Shown: piece after piece, positions 57,334 to 64,000 of the stretch
Position numbering within the stretch: the first letter of the stretch is position 1
How the letters are laid out: the number at the start of each line of letters is the position of its first letter
Assembly (NCBI GenBank): GCA_900473795.1
Contig: UCMT01000040.1
Coordinates: 1 to 64,000, forward strand
DNA from: Hyphomicrobiales bacterium
GTDB lineage: Bacteria; Pseudomonadota; Alphaproteobacteria; Rhizobiales; Rhizobiaceae
Direction of reading: 5' to 3'
DNA length: 64,000 bases
Made by a program: the position numbers and the translations under genes
Notes under the pieces: generated by a model
What the model was told of the DNA's origin: nothing
The model's input: only the letters and a program-made list of their open reading frames with translations
The model's database searches: none

Positions 57334-57870
57334 CTCGTCATCTCCTTGGAACGTGGTCGCTGCCCCGGCACGTATGGAAGCGCGTTCCGGAGGCTGCAAC
57401 AAGAATGCGAAGCGGAGCGGGCGCGAATCAGGCCGCCGCAGGTTATCTCCGCAAAAAGGCAGAGAGACGGCGCGGGTGCAAGCCTGTGGTGCCTTGCTTT
57501 GACGACGATGGACGGATTTGCAACGATTTTGCGTGATGGCCATCCAATCTCGATCGCGTTCGGTTCCACGCGCGCAGCGATCGAACGGCAAGCCGTCGAC
57601 GGCATTGGACTGTCGGCAGGCGCGAAGAGTTGTCATCATGCATGTCCAGTTGTAGTATCGGGACGGGGTCTCAAGCAAAGCCCCCAGTACTGTACGGCGT
57701 GTGAATTCGTCACGCTCTGCCGCCCTGATGCTACATGCCTTCTGGCGAGCCTTATTGACCTGACATAGGCGCCTTTCCCGCCGAGGAGGCGAAAGCTTGT
57801 TTTATCCGGGCAGCAGGCCAGCACATCCACCGATCCAATCGCGATCGTGGTGGAAAATGTGGAGGAAGAA
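57334..57870. other. 537-base intergenic region
   Basis: This separates ftsZ2 (leftward) from the glycine-zipper gene (rightward) and must hold two promoters. I see no gene with a credible start, no tRNA and no convincing -35/-10 pair. The only structure of note is CGCCT...AGGCG near 57770-57792. Confidence 0.4.
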
Positions 57871-58119
57871 ATGAGCAAACGTACTGTAACGGTCACCCTC
57901 GCAGGATGCCTGGCGCTGTCCGCCTGCCAGTCCGCACCGACATCCCAGGCTGTCGTCGATCGCAACGCCGAATTCGGCTGCGTTGCGGGAACGGTCGGCG
58001 GCGCGATCGTCGGCGGCCTGATCGGGAGCACGATCGGCTCCGGAACCGGCCAGATCGCCGCCATCGGCGGTGGCATCGGGCTCGGAGGCCTGCTCGGCAA
58101 CCGCCTGACATGTATGTAA
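57871..58119 (+). CDS. Small glycine-zipper lipoprotein
   Basis: The 82-residue product has a lipoprotein signal (MSKRTVTVTLAGCLALSAC). A glycine-zipper membrane hairpin (GTVGGAIVGGLIGSTIGSGTGQIAAIGGGIGLGGLLGN) follows, like entericidin/SlyB-type envelope proteins. ATG at 57871 has GGAGGAAG upstream. It is followed after 16 bases by the EF-hand gene. Confidence 0.82.
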   Translation: MSKRTVTVTLAGCLALSACQSAPTSQAVVDRNAEFGCVAGTVGGAIVGGLIGSTIGSGTGQIAAIGGGIGLGGLLGNRLTCM

Positions 58120-58135
58120 AGGGGCGGGTTCGGCC

Positions 58136-58489
58136 ATGAAAAAGAGAGCCGTGATCGCGATATTGCTGCTGTGCCAGACTACGCTAGTCGCCGCGCAGGG
58201 CCAGCCGGCGTCCATGTATCAGGGGCAAAAGGACCAGCTTGACAGCAATTCCAACGGAACCGTCGAACGCTCGGAATATCAGGCCTTCATGGCGACCGCG
58301 TTCACGAGCCTGGACAAGAACAAGGACGGCAGCTTGCAGTCTGCGGAAGTGGAGAAGGTCTTGACCACCCAGCAGTTCTCCCTCAGCGATGGCAACCGCG
58401 ACGGCGTCGTCGCCCAGAGCGAATTCATGGATCGGGTCATGACGGACTTCACCGCCGCAGATCGCAGCGGGGACGGCAATCTGCAATAA
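58136..58489 (+). CDS. Secreted EF-hand protein
   Basis: The 117-residue product has a signal peptide (MKKRAVIAILLLCQTTLVAAQG) and three calcium-binding loops: DSNSNGTVERSE, DKNKDGSLQSAE and DGNRDGVVAQSE. The last loop, DRSGDGNLQ, is cut short by the stop codon. It likely binds calcium in the periplasm. Partner unknown. Probably one transcript with the glycine-zipper gene. Confidence 0.85.
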   Translation: MKKRAVIAILLLCQTTLVAAQGQPASMYQGQKDQLDSNSNGTVERSEYQAFMATAFTSLDKNKDGSLQSAEVEKVLTTQQFSLSDGNRDGVVAQSEFMDRVMTDFTAADRSGDGNLQ

Positions 58490-58510
58490 GTTCGGCTTGC
58501 AGTTTCGATG

Positions 58511-58542
58511 CCCCGGCATTTCCGTGACCGGATCTGCCGGGG
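58511..58542 (+). terminator. Hairpin after the EF-hand gene
   Basis: CCCCGGCA (58511-58518) and TGCCGGGG (58535-58542) are perfect arms around a 16-base loop. No T run on the plus strand, so termination strength is uncertain. Confidence 0.45.
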
Positions 58543-58587
58543 TCCTTGATTACAGGGCGTACACCGTGCTCGCCGTGGTGGCTGGCT

Positions 58588-59670
58588 TCAGTTGACCGCG
58601 GTGATCGTAAAACCGTCCCTACGCAACAGTTCGATCACGCCCTCGTTTCCCGGCAGGTGCAGCGCACCGACCGCCATGAAGACGTTGCCGCCGTCGAGGA
58701 TCGGCCTGGCGCGGGTGGCCATGGTCTTGTTGCGGTCGATGACGATGCGCTGCTCGAAATCGGCGTAATCGGTGCTGTTGCCAGGCGACTTCTCTTCCGA
58801 AACGGCCTTCATCAGCGGCATGACCATGCCGGTATCGCCGGTGAGATAGAGTTCCGTCGTCGTCTCCATCACGTCGGCGACGGTGTCGCCGAGATCAAGC
58901 GTCTCGATCAGGGCATCGAGATGAAATTGCACCGGCAGCGCGTCCATGGCCTTCAACTGCTCCACCAGCGTTTCCAGACCTTTCAGGCTCTTGCCCTGTT
59001 TCAGCGCATCCTCCGCCAGTTTCTTGTCGAGGAAGGAGGCGCCGGCCGCCTTGCGGCTCATCTCGCAGGCGGGAAGGGCGACGAAGCTGGCGATCATCCA
59101 GGGCTTCATCTTCGCCACCAAGGTCAGCGGAATGCCGCGCTCTTTCAATCCTGCCGTCAGCTTTTCCTGTTCCTCGGCCTTCAGAAAGTCCTTGATCGAC
59201 TTGCCGTCGGTGAACATCGTCAGCTCCGGCTGCATCAGCAGCGCTGCCGCCGCCTTGCGCTCGTCGACGATCTCGTCGGATTCGACGATTACGGTCTTTG
59301 CGGTTCCATACGCCTCGCTGGCACCTTTCGGCATGGCAAGCACGCGCGGATCGGTGACGTGCATGGTGCCGAGCAGATAGGACGGCGCGATGCCGGGCTT
59401 CTCGATCTTCCAGAACAGGCCCTTGCCGTTCGGCACGGCGGCGGCCTGCCTTTCGAGCGCCGCAAATTGCGCGGGGTCGGAGGCGCGCATTTCGGCGATC
59501 AGGTTCTTGCCGCCGCAGACATCCTCTGCCGCATGCGCCGGCGAGAGGGTGAGAAGCATGACGATCAGGCTGAGGGCAAACAGCACATGCAGCGTTGCGA
59601 TCAGCCACAGTCCGGCATCGGCAAGGCGTTCGGCAATGGAAAGACGGGTCGAGCGGACGAGGCGGTTCAT
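58588..59670 (-). CDS. TraB/GumN-family protein, copy 1
   Basis: The 360-residue protein has an N-terminal membrane segment (LWLIATLHVLFALSLIVMLLTLSPAHA) and the family motifs GKGLFWKIEKPGIAPSYLLGTMHVTDPRV, MFTDGKSIKDFL, and the closing GGNVFMAVGALHLPGNEGVIELLRRDGFTIT with the conserved GxLH. The GTMH histidine and the later GALH suggest a metal-dependent hydrolase (Tiki-related), but activity in bacteria is unproven. Start at 59670 is preferred, as the frame extends further without support. Close paralogue of the next gene upstream. Confidence 0.85.
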   Translation of the reverse strand: MNRLVRSTRLSIAERLADAGLWLIATLHVLFALSLIVMLLTLSPAHAAEDVCGGKNLIAEMRASDPAQFAALERQAAAVPNGKGLFWKIEKPGIAPSYLLGTMHVTDPRVLAMPKGASEAYGTAKTVIVESDEIVDERKAAAALLMQPELTMFTDGKSIKDFLKAEEQEKLTAGLKERGIPLTLVAKMKPWMIASFVALPACEMSRKAAGASFLDKKLAEDALKQGKSLKGLETLVEQLKAMDALPVQFHLDALIETLDLGDTVADVMETTTELYLTGDTGMVMPLMKAVSEEKSPGNSTDYADFEQRIVIDRNKTMATRARPILDGGNVFMAVGALHLPGNEGVIELLRRDGFTITAVN

Positions 59671-59768
59671 ATCGGCATGCTCTCTGGGGACGTTGCCGTA
59701 ACCATAACGGCGGCGATTTCCCAATCCGTTAACGGCACGCCTCATCTTGTTCGCAACTCGGTACCGCG

Positions 59769-60824
59769 TCAATGAAGGCGGGTGACGGTATATCCCTGTT
59801 TGCGGAATAGCTCGACCAGTCCTTCCTCGCCAATCAGATGCAGGGCACCAACGGCGATAAAGGCGTTGCCCTTCTCCAGAAGAGGAGCAGCGCGCTCCGC
59901 CATGCGGATATTGCGGTCGGTGACAACGTTCTGCATAAAATTGTCATAGCCGGGGTCTCTCGCTGCCGTCGTGCCGAGCACATGGTAGCTCAGAGGAATG
60001 AACATTCCCATGTCTCCATCAAGGTACATATCAGTCATAGTTGCAAACATGTCGTCCAGTTTGTCGCCCGCCTCCATCTGCTGAAGGACGGTGCGGAGCA
60101 GCGGCGCGGAATCGACGGCATTCATGGATTCCAATTGTTCGAGCGCGGTTTCAAGGCCGATGACCGTTTTGTCCTGGTCATGCGCGGCGCGAATCAGCGC
60201 GAGATCGAGAGGCGCCAGTCCAGCCGCAGCCCGTTTCTTCTCGCAGGCGGGCAAGCTGATATGCATGAGCAACATCCACGGTTTCATTTTGGCAACGGCA
60301 AAAAGAGGAATTCCGCGTCCCTTCAGCAGGACTTCCAGCCGGTTGACTTCCTCCGCAGTGAGCAGGGTCTTCACCGACGTGCCATCGGTGAACATCGTCA
60401 GTTCGGGATAAGCGAACAGTGCCCGCCCGATATCCATCGGCTCCAGGCTCTCCAGTTCCAGTGCGACCGTATCGGCATTGTCAAAAGGGGCCCATGCTTC
60501 CTCCGGCGTGCTGACCACGCGAGGATCGGTTACATGCATTGTGCCCAGCAGGTACGACGGCTCCGTTCCCGCGCGCTCGATCTTCCAGAAGATGCCCTTT
60601 CCGTTCGGCGTCTCCGCAGCCTGTTTGCGCAGGGCGGCCAAGGCCTGCGGATCGCTGCGTTCCATCTCGGCAAGCAGGTTCTTGCCAGTGCAAACCGGCG
60701 GCTCGGTAGCGTTTGCCGGAAGGATGGATATCAACTGGAAACATGCGATGACGACGGCCTTGGCTAGCAGCACGCCGATGGACTTGGCGATGTCGGGAAA
60801 CAAGAAAGAAAAAATACGATGCAT
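59769..60824 (-). CDS. TraB/GumN-family protein, copy 2
   Basis: The 351-residue protein has a signal/membrane segment (IACFQLISILPANATEP) and the same motifs as its neighbour: GKGIFWKIERAGTEPSYLLGTMHVTDPRV, ELTMFTDGTSVKTLL and GNAFIAVGALHLIGEEGLVELFRKQGYTVTRLH. The two align over nearly their full length, so they arose by tandem duplication. ATG at 60824 is chosen, and a TTG at 60836 is possible. Confidence 0.85.
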   Translation of the reverse strand: MHRIFSFLFPDIAKSIGVLLAKAVVIACFQLISILPANATEPPVCTGKNLLAEMERSDPQALAALRKQAAETPNGKGIFWKIERAGTEPSYLLGTMHVTDPRVVSTPEEAWAPFDNADTVALELESLEPMDIGRALFAYPELTMFTDGTSVKTLLTAEEVNRLEVLLKGRGIPLFAVAKMKPWMLLMHISLPACEKKRAAAGLAPLDLALIRAAHDQDKTVIGLETALEQLESMNAVDSAPLLRTVLQQMEAGDKLDDMFATMTDMYLDGDMGMFIPLSYHVLGTTAARDPGYDNFMQNVVTDRNIRMAERAAPLLEKGNAFIAVGALHLIGEEGLVELFRKQGYTVTRLH

Positions 60825-60883
60825 CAGTGCTCGCAAACCTTGATCTGAAACTGATGCATCTATGAGTTGTTCTCAGCTCGACT

Positions 60884-61819
60884 TCAAGCGCGCGGATGCG
60901 CCCGGTCGTAGATTTCCAGCAGCCGGGCGGAATCGACGCCGGTATAGACTTGCGTGGTCGAGAGGCTGGCATGGCCGAGCAGTTCCTGGATGGTTCTCAA
61001 GTCGCCGCCGCCGGCCAGAAGATGCGTGGCGAAGGAGTGGCGCAGCGCATGCGGCGTCGCGGTATCCGGCAGGCCGAGCGCACCGCGCAACCGCTGCATT
61101 TCGCGCTGGATGATCGCCGCCTGCAGCTTGCCGCCCTTGGCGCCGCGAAACAGCGGTCCGTCCTCAACGAGGTGATAGGGGCAGAGCTTTTCATAGGCCC
61201 GCACGGCATCGACCGCCGCCGCGAGCAGCGGCACCACGCGGGTCTTGCCGCCCTTGCCATGGATGCGCAGCGCCGTCGGCGTGCCGGAAAAATCGGCTGG
61301 CGTCAGGTCGAGCGCTTCGGAGATGCGCAAGCCGCAGCCGTAGAGCAACGTGAGCACTGCGGCATTGCGCGCGGCGATCCAGGGCTCTTCGGCAAGCTGC
61401 GCCTCATGGGTGACGACGGTCAAGGCGTCCTTGTCCGTCAGCGGCTTGGGCAGGGATTTCGGCTGTTTCGGCGAGCGGACGGCCGCTGCACCGGCGGCGT
61501 TGGCGAGGCCCTTTTTCTCCAGATGCCGGAGGAAGGAGCGCAGCCCGGCAAGCCCGCGGCCGAGCGTTCGTGCACCGGCGCCCTCTTTCCTGCGGGCCGC
61601 AAGAAAACCGCGCAGGTCGCCGGGACGCAGCGCGTGGATATCGCTCAAGCGGACCGGGCCGCTCAGGTGGCCGGTGAGGAAGTGCAGGAACTGCCGCGTG
61701 TCGCGCTCGTAGGCGACGACGGTCTTGTCCGACAGCCGCCGCTCCCGGCTGAGCGCCGCCAGCCAGCGCTGGCGCTCCGCCATCAGTTCCGGATGGCCAA
61801 TGATCAGCAGTTCGTTCAC
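60884..61819 (-). CDS. xerC: Tyrosine recombinase XerC
   Basis: The 311-residue recombinase resolves chromosome dimers at dif with XerD. Catalytic residues are visible: Arg165 in YGCGLRISEAL, Lys in HGKGGKTR, His257 and Arg260 in PHALRHSFATH, His283 in LLGHASLSTTQ and the nucleophile Tyr292 in QVYTGVD. The N-terminal SAM-like domain spans about residues 10-105. No attachment sites or mobile-element genes are nearby, so it is the housekeeping enzyme. Confidence 0.92.
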   Translation of the reverse strand: MNELLIIGHPELMAERQRWLAALSRERRLSDKTVVAYERDTRQFLHFLTGHLSGPVRLSDIHALRPGDLRGFLAARRKEGAGARTLGRGLAGLRSFLRHLEKKGLANAAGAAAVRSPKQPKSLPKPLTDKDALTVVTHEAQLAEEPWIAARNAAVLTLLYGCGLRISEALDLTPADFSGTPTALRIHGKGGKTRVVPLLAAAVDAVRAYEKLCPYHLVEDGPLFRGAKGGKLQAAIIQREMQRLRGALGLPDTATPHALRHSFATHLLAGGGDLRTIQELLGHASLSTTQVYTGVDSARLLEIYDRAHPRA

Positions 61820-61955
61820 GCTCGTTTTTCCCCGGCATTCGGTCGTGGCGAGTTTGCCCCGGATGCCGTTATGTTTTTCCTAATGACCCTTGGAAACTGT
61901 CACGTCCGGATCATATTCACCTGCGATAGCTGAGCGCAGACGAGGCGGGAAGACG

Positions 61956-62882
61956 ATGGCGAGACGCGATTCGGCGAGCGGTTTCACGTATTTTGCAGAG
62001 GCGATCGCGCTGGTTTCCCAGGGCCAGCCGGGGCATATCGTCGACAGGCTGATTGCCGAGCGCGGTGAGCGCATCGTCAGGCATCCGCTCTGGCCGGTGA
62101 TGCGGCCGTTTCTCTATACGGTCCTGAACTATCGCAAGGCGATCGAGTTTGCCGATGGTGTCGCCAACCTGCCGGGCTTTCATGCCTTCCAGTATCTGAG
62201 CGATGTCCTCGCGCTCGATATCCGTGTTCGCAATGCCGAGCGCATTCCCCAAACCGGTGGCTTCCTGCTGGTCAGCAACCATCCGACCGGCATTGCCGAC
62301 GGCGTCGCCGTCTTCGACCTCCTGAAAAGCCGCCGTCCCGACATGATGTTCTTCGCCAATCGCGATGCCATCCGGGTCAATCCGCGCCTGGTCGAAATGG
62401 TCATCCCGGTCGAATGGCGCGACGACTACAAGACAAAACTGAAGGCGCGCGAGACGCTGCAGGTCACCAACCGGGCGATCGCGGAAGGCAAGGCGACGGT
62501 GCTCTTCCCCTCCGGCCGCATCGCCTATTGGGCGGACGGCAAGCTCAACGAGCGGCCGTGGAAGACGTCGGCCGTCGGCTTTGCCCGCAGGTACAACCTG
62601 CCGATCCTGCCGGTGCACATAGCGGCGCGCAATTCCGGCCTGTTCTATTGGCTGGCCAAATGGTCGACCGAACTGCGCGACATGACCGTGTTCCACGAGC
62701 TCCTGAACAAGAAGGGCAACGTCTTCGACTTCACCATCGGCAACCTCATTGCGCCGGATGCACTCGATGGCGATCCGGCCGAGGTGACGCGAGCGCTGGA
62801 GCAGCACACGGTGTTCGATCTGGCGCGGGATGGCGATGCGGCGTTCACGGCTGTTCCGTCGCAGGAGCCCATCGGCGGATAA
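61956..62882 (+). CDS. PlsC/hemolysin-type lysophospholipid acyltransferase
   Basis: The 308-residue protein has the acyltransferase blocks: LLVSNHPTGIADG, FFANRDAIRVNPRLVEMVIPVEW, and TVLFPSGRIAYWADGKLNERPWKTSAVGFARRYNLPILPVHI. The catalytic His and Asp are five residues apart (HPTGIAD) rather than four, as in the COG3176-like group with NHPLGGLDG. It likely acylates a lysophospholipid or related lipid. ATG at 61956 follows GGGAAG. A TTG at 61890 is unlikely. Confidence 0.82.
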   Translation: MARRDSASGFTYFAEAIALVSQGQPGHIVDRLIAERGERIVRHPLWPVMRPFLYTVLNYRKAIEFADGVANLPGFHAFQYLSDVLALDIRVRNAERIPQTGGFLLVSNHPTGIADGVAVFDLLKSRRPDMMFFANRDAIRVNPRLVEMVIPVEWRDDYKTKLKARETLQVTNRAIAEGKATVLFPSGRIAYWADGKLNERPWKTSAVGFARRYNLPILPVHIAARNSGLFYWLAKWSTELRDMTVFHELLNKKGNVFDFTIGNLIAPDALDGDPAEVTRALEQHTVFDLARDGDAAFTAVPSQEPIGG

Positions 62883-62931
62883 AAATAAGGTGGGCTTGAA
62901 GCGCGCTTGACGGGCTGCCCCCACGCAAAAA

Positions 62932-62960
62932 AAAGCCCCGCGATCATCTCACGGGGCTTT
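62932..62960. terminator. Bidirectional terminator
   Basis: AAAGCCCCG and CGGGGCTTT pair around an 11-base loop. The A run on the left continues AAAAAAAA, so the leftward transcript gains a T run in its RNA. It separates the convergent acyltransferase and transaldolase genes. Confidence 0.85.
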
Positions 62961-62984
62961 CATTTCATTCGGTGCTTGAAAAAA

Positions 62985-63638
62985 TCAGGCGATCTTCTGG
63001 CCGGTCTTGGCCCAGTCGGCGAGGAAGGTTTCTAGGCCCTTGTCGGTCAGCGGGTGCTTGACCAGCGCCTTCAGCGTTGCCGGCGGGGCGGTGATGACGT
63101 CGGCGCCGATCAGGGCGGCTTCCTTGACGTGGTTGACGGTGCGGATCGAGGCGGCGAGGATTTCGGTCTCGTAGCCGTAGTTGTCGAAGATCTGGCGGAT
63201 TTCGCGGATCAGGTCCATACCGTCGAAGGCGATGTCGTCGAGACGGCCGACGAAGGGCGATACGAAGGTCGCGCCGGCCTTGGCGGCAAGCAGGGCCTGG
63301 TTGGCCGAGAAGCACAGCGTCACGTTGGTCTGGTGACCGTCGGAGGTGAGGTTCTTGCAGGCCTTCAGGCCGTCGAGCGTCAGCGGCAGCTTGATGCAGA
63401 TGTTGTCGGCGATCTTCGAAATGACGGCCGCTTCCTTCATGATCGTTTCATAGTCGGTGGCGGCGACTTCGGCGGAAACCGGCCCCTCGACGATGCCGCA
63501 GATCTCCTTGGTGACTTCCAGGATGTTGCGGCCGGACTTCAGGATCAGCGACGGATTGGTCGTCACGCCATCGACGAGCCCGAGGTCGTTCAACTCCCGG
63601 ATTTCGTTCACATCGGCTGTATCGACAAAAAACTTCAT
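62985..63638 (-). CDS. tal: Transaldolase, short TalC/fructose-6-phosphate aldolase type
   Basis: The 217-residue TIM barrel shows [27 protein letters not shown], and the Schiff-base Lys83 in [13 protein letters not shown], with [26 protein letters not shown]. Proteins this short act either as transaldolase in the pentose phosphate pathway or as fructose-6-phosphate aldolase, and sequence alone does not decide. GGGAGAAT precedes the ATG. Confidence 0.93.
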   Translation of the reverse strand: MKFFVDTADVNEIRELNDLGLVDGVTTNPSLILKSGRNILEVTKEICGIVEGPVSAEVAATDYETIMKEAAVISKIADNICIKLPLTLDGLKACKNLTSDGHQTNVTLCFSANQALLAAKAGATFVSPFVGRLDDIAFDGMDLIREIRQIFDNYGYETEILAASIRTVNHVKEAALIGADVITAPPATLKALVKHPLTDKGLETFLADWAKTGQKIA

Positions 63639-63720
63639 GGGTATTCTCCCTTGGGATGCGGGGGCTGCTTGGTGTTTCGGGGGTTTTCTTTAACGCAATC
63701 CGCAGGCAAGGTCACGGCCG

Positions 63721-64000
63721 ATGACTGAAGATTCGACCGATTTGTTCGATGGCCTGTTCGCGCGCCGGGTCGTGCCCGTGCTGGTGCCGATGCCCGCCCC
63801 GAAAGCATACTCCTATACGGTGCCGGACGGAATGGCCGTCGAACCTGGTTCGATCGTGCAGGTGCCGCTCGGCCCGCGGCAGGTCATGGGCGTCGTCTGG
63901 GACGGCACGGATGACGGCGGCGTCGACCCGAAGAAGCTCAAGGCCATCACCCAGGTGTTCGACTGCCCGCCGCTCGGCAAAGACATGCGTGCCTTCCTCG
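63721..64000 (+). CDS. priA: Primosomal protein N' (PriA), 5' part only
   Basis: The first 93 codons are visible and the gene runs past the window. VVPVLVPMPAPKAYSYTVPDGMAVEPGSIVQVPLGPRQVMGVVWDG is the PriA N-terminal 3'-DNA-binding domain. The helicase domains lie outside. PriA restarts stalled replication forks. Its short upstream gap (82 bases) is shared with the divergent transaldolase gene. Confidence 0.88.
   Translation, partial: MTEDSTDLFDGLFARRVVPVLVPMPAPKAYSYTVPDGMAVEPGSIVQVPLGPRQVMGVVWDGTDDGGVDPKKLKAITQVFDCPPLGKDMRAFL

Noticed and set aside
60884-61819. A phage or island integrase
   Set aside because: The tyrosine recombinase has XerC length and sequence, and no attachment-site repeats or mobile genes flank it.

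Overview
The window reads as chromosomal DNA of a Rhizobiales alphaproteobacterium, most likely Rhizobiaceae (Rhizobium/Agrobacterium/Shinella/Ensifer-like). The grounds are gene order and signature genes: mdh-sucCD-sucA-sucB-lpdA, sdhCDAB, hemC-hemD-mic60-hemY divergent from tsaD, a tail-less second FtsZ, an RpoH2-type sigma factor behind an EcfG-type promoter, an Omp19-like lipoprotein, and dispersed palindromic repeats typical of rhizobial intergenic DNA. Genes are dense, GC-rich and almost all chromosomal housekeeping. I see no tRNA, rRNA, CRISPR array, insertion sequence, prophage or plasmid replication gene.

Layout. 1-3.3 kb: stress and regulation, with Ohr and convergent OhrR each under the same operator, then a TetR regulator divergent from an exported RidA-like protein across a very long perfect inverted repeat, and a decayed ABC-F gene end. 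3.3-10.9 kb: RlpA, an exported ankyrin protein, a YHS-domain protein, a class III cyclase with TPRs, an Uup-like ABC-F ATPase and thiamine pyrophosphokinase. 10.9-18 kb: MarR/MFS divergent pair, a YcxB-like membrane protein in AT-richer DNA, and thiBPQ behind a TPP riboswitch. 18-24.5 kb: M48 lipoprotein protease with LysM, a LacI regulator flanked by three operators and a leftward promoter that leads only into a 56-codon ORF, rpoH2, GNAT, inorganic pyrophosphatase.

24.5-36.8 kb: YggT, an MFS exporter, a GATase, TerB, then hemY, the mitofilin-like Mic60, hemD and hemC, and on the other strand tsaD, gpsA, a YciI-like protein, an EVE protein and a methyltransferase. 36.8-56.3 kb is the central-carbon core: sdhCDA-DUF3052-sdhB, an RlaP-type nucleotidyltransferase, an Omp19-like lipoprotein, zapE, then mdh-sucC-sucD-sucA-(YciI)-sucB-(MAPEG, LysE, secreted protein, SDR)-lpdA and a terminator. 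56.3-64 kb: ftsZ2, a small glycine-zipper lipoprotein with an EF-hand protein, two tandem TraB/GumN proteins, xerC, an acyltransferase, a small transaldolase, and the first 93 codons of priA, cut by the window end.

Together the central block encodes the lower TCA cycle from 2-oxoglutarate to oxaloacetate, with membrane-linked succinate oxidation. The hem cluster couples tetrapyrrole synthesis with a Mic60 membrane-shaping protein. Thiamine uptake (thiBPQ) and activation to TPP (thiN) supply the cofactor of SucA. No single locus is an obviously new defence or mobile system. The least explained items are the LacI-controlled leftward transcript with its 56-codon ORF, the exported RidA-like protein lacking the family arginine behind a 50-bp palindrome, and the unannotated passengers inside the sdh and suc operons.
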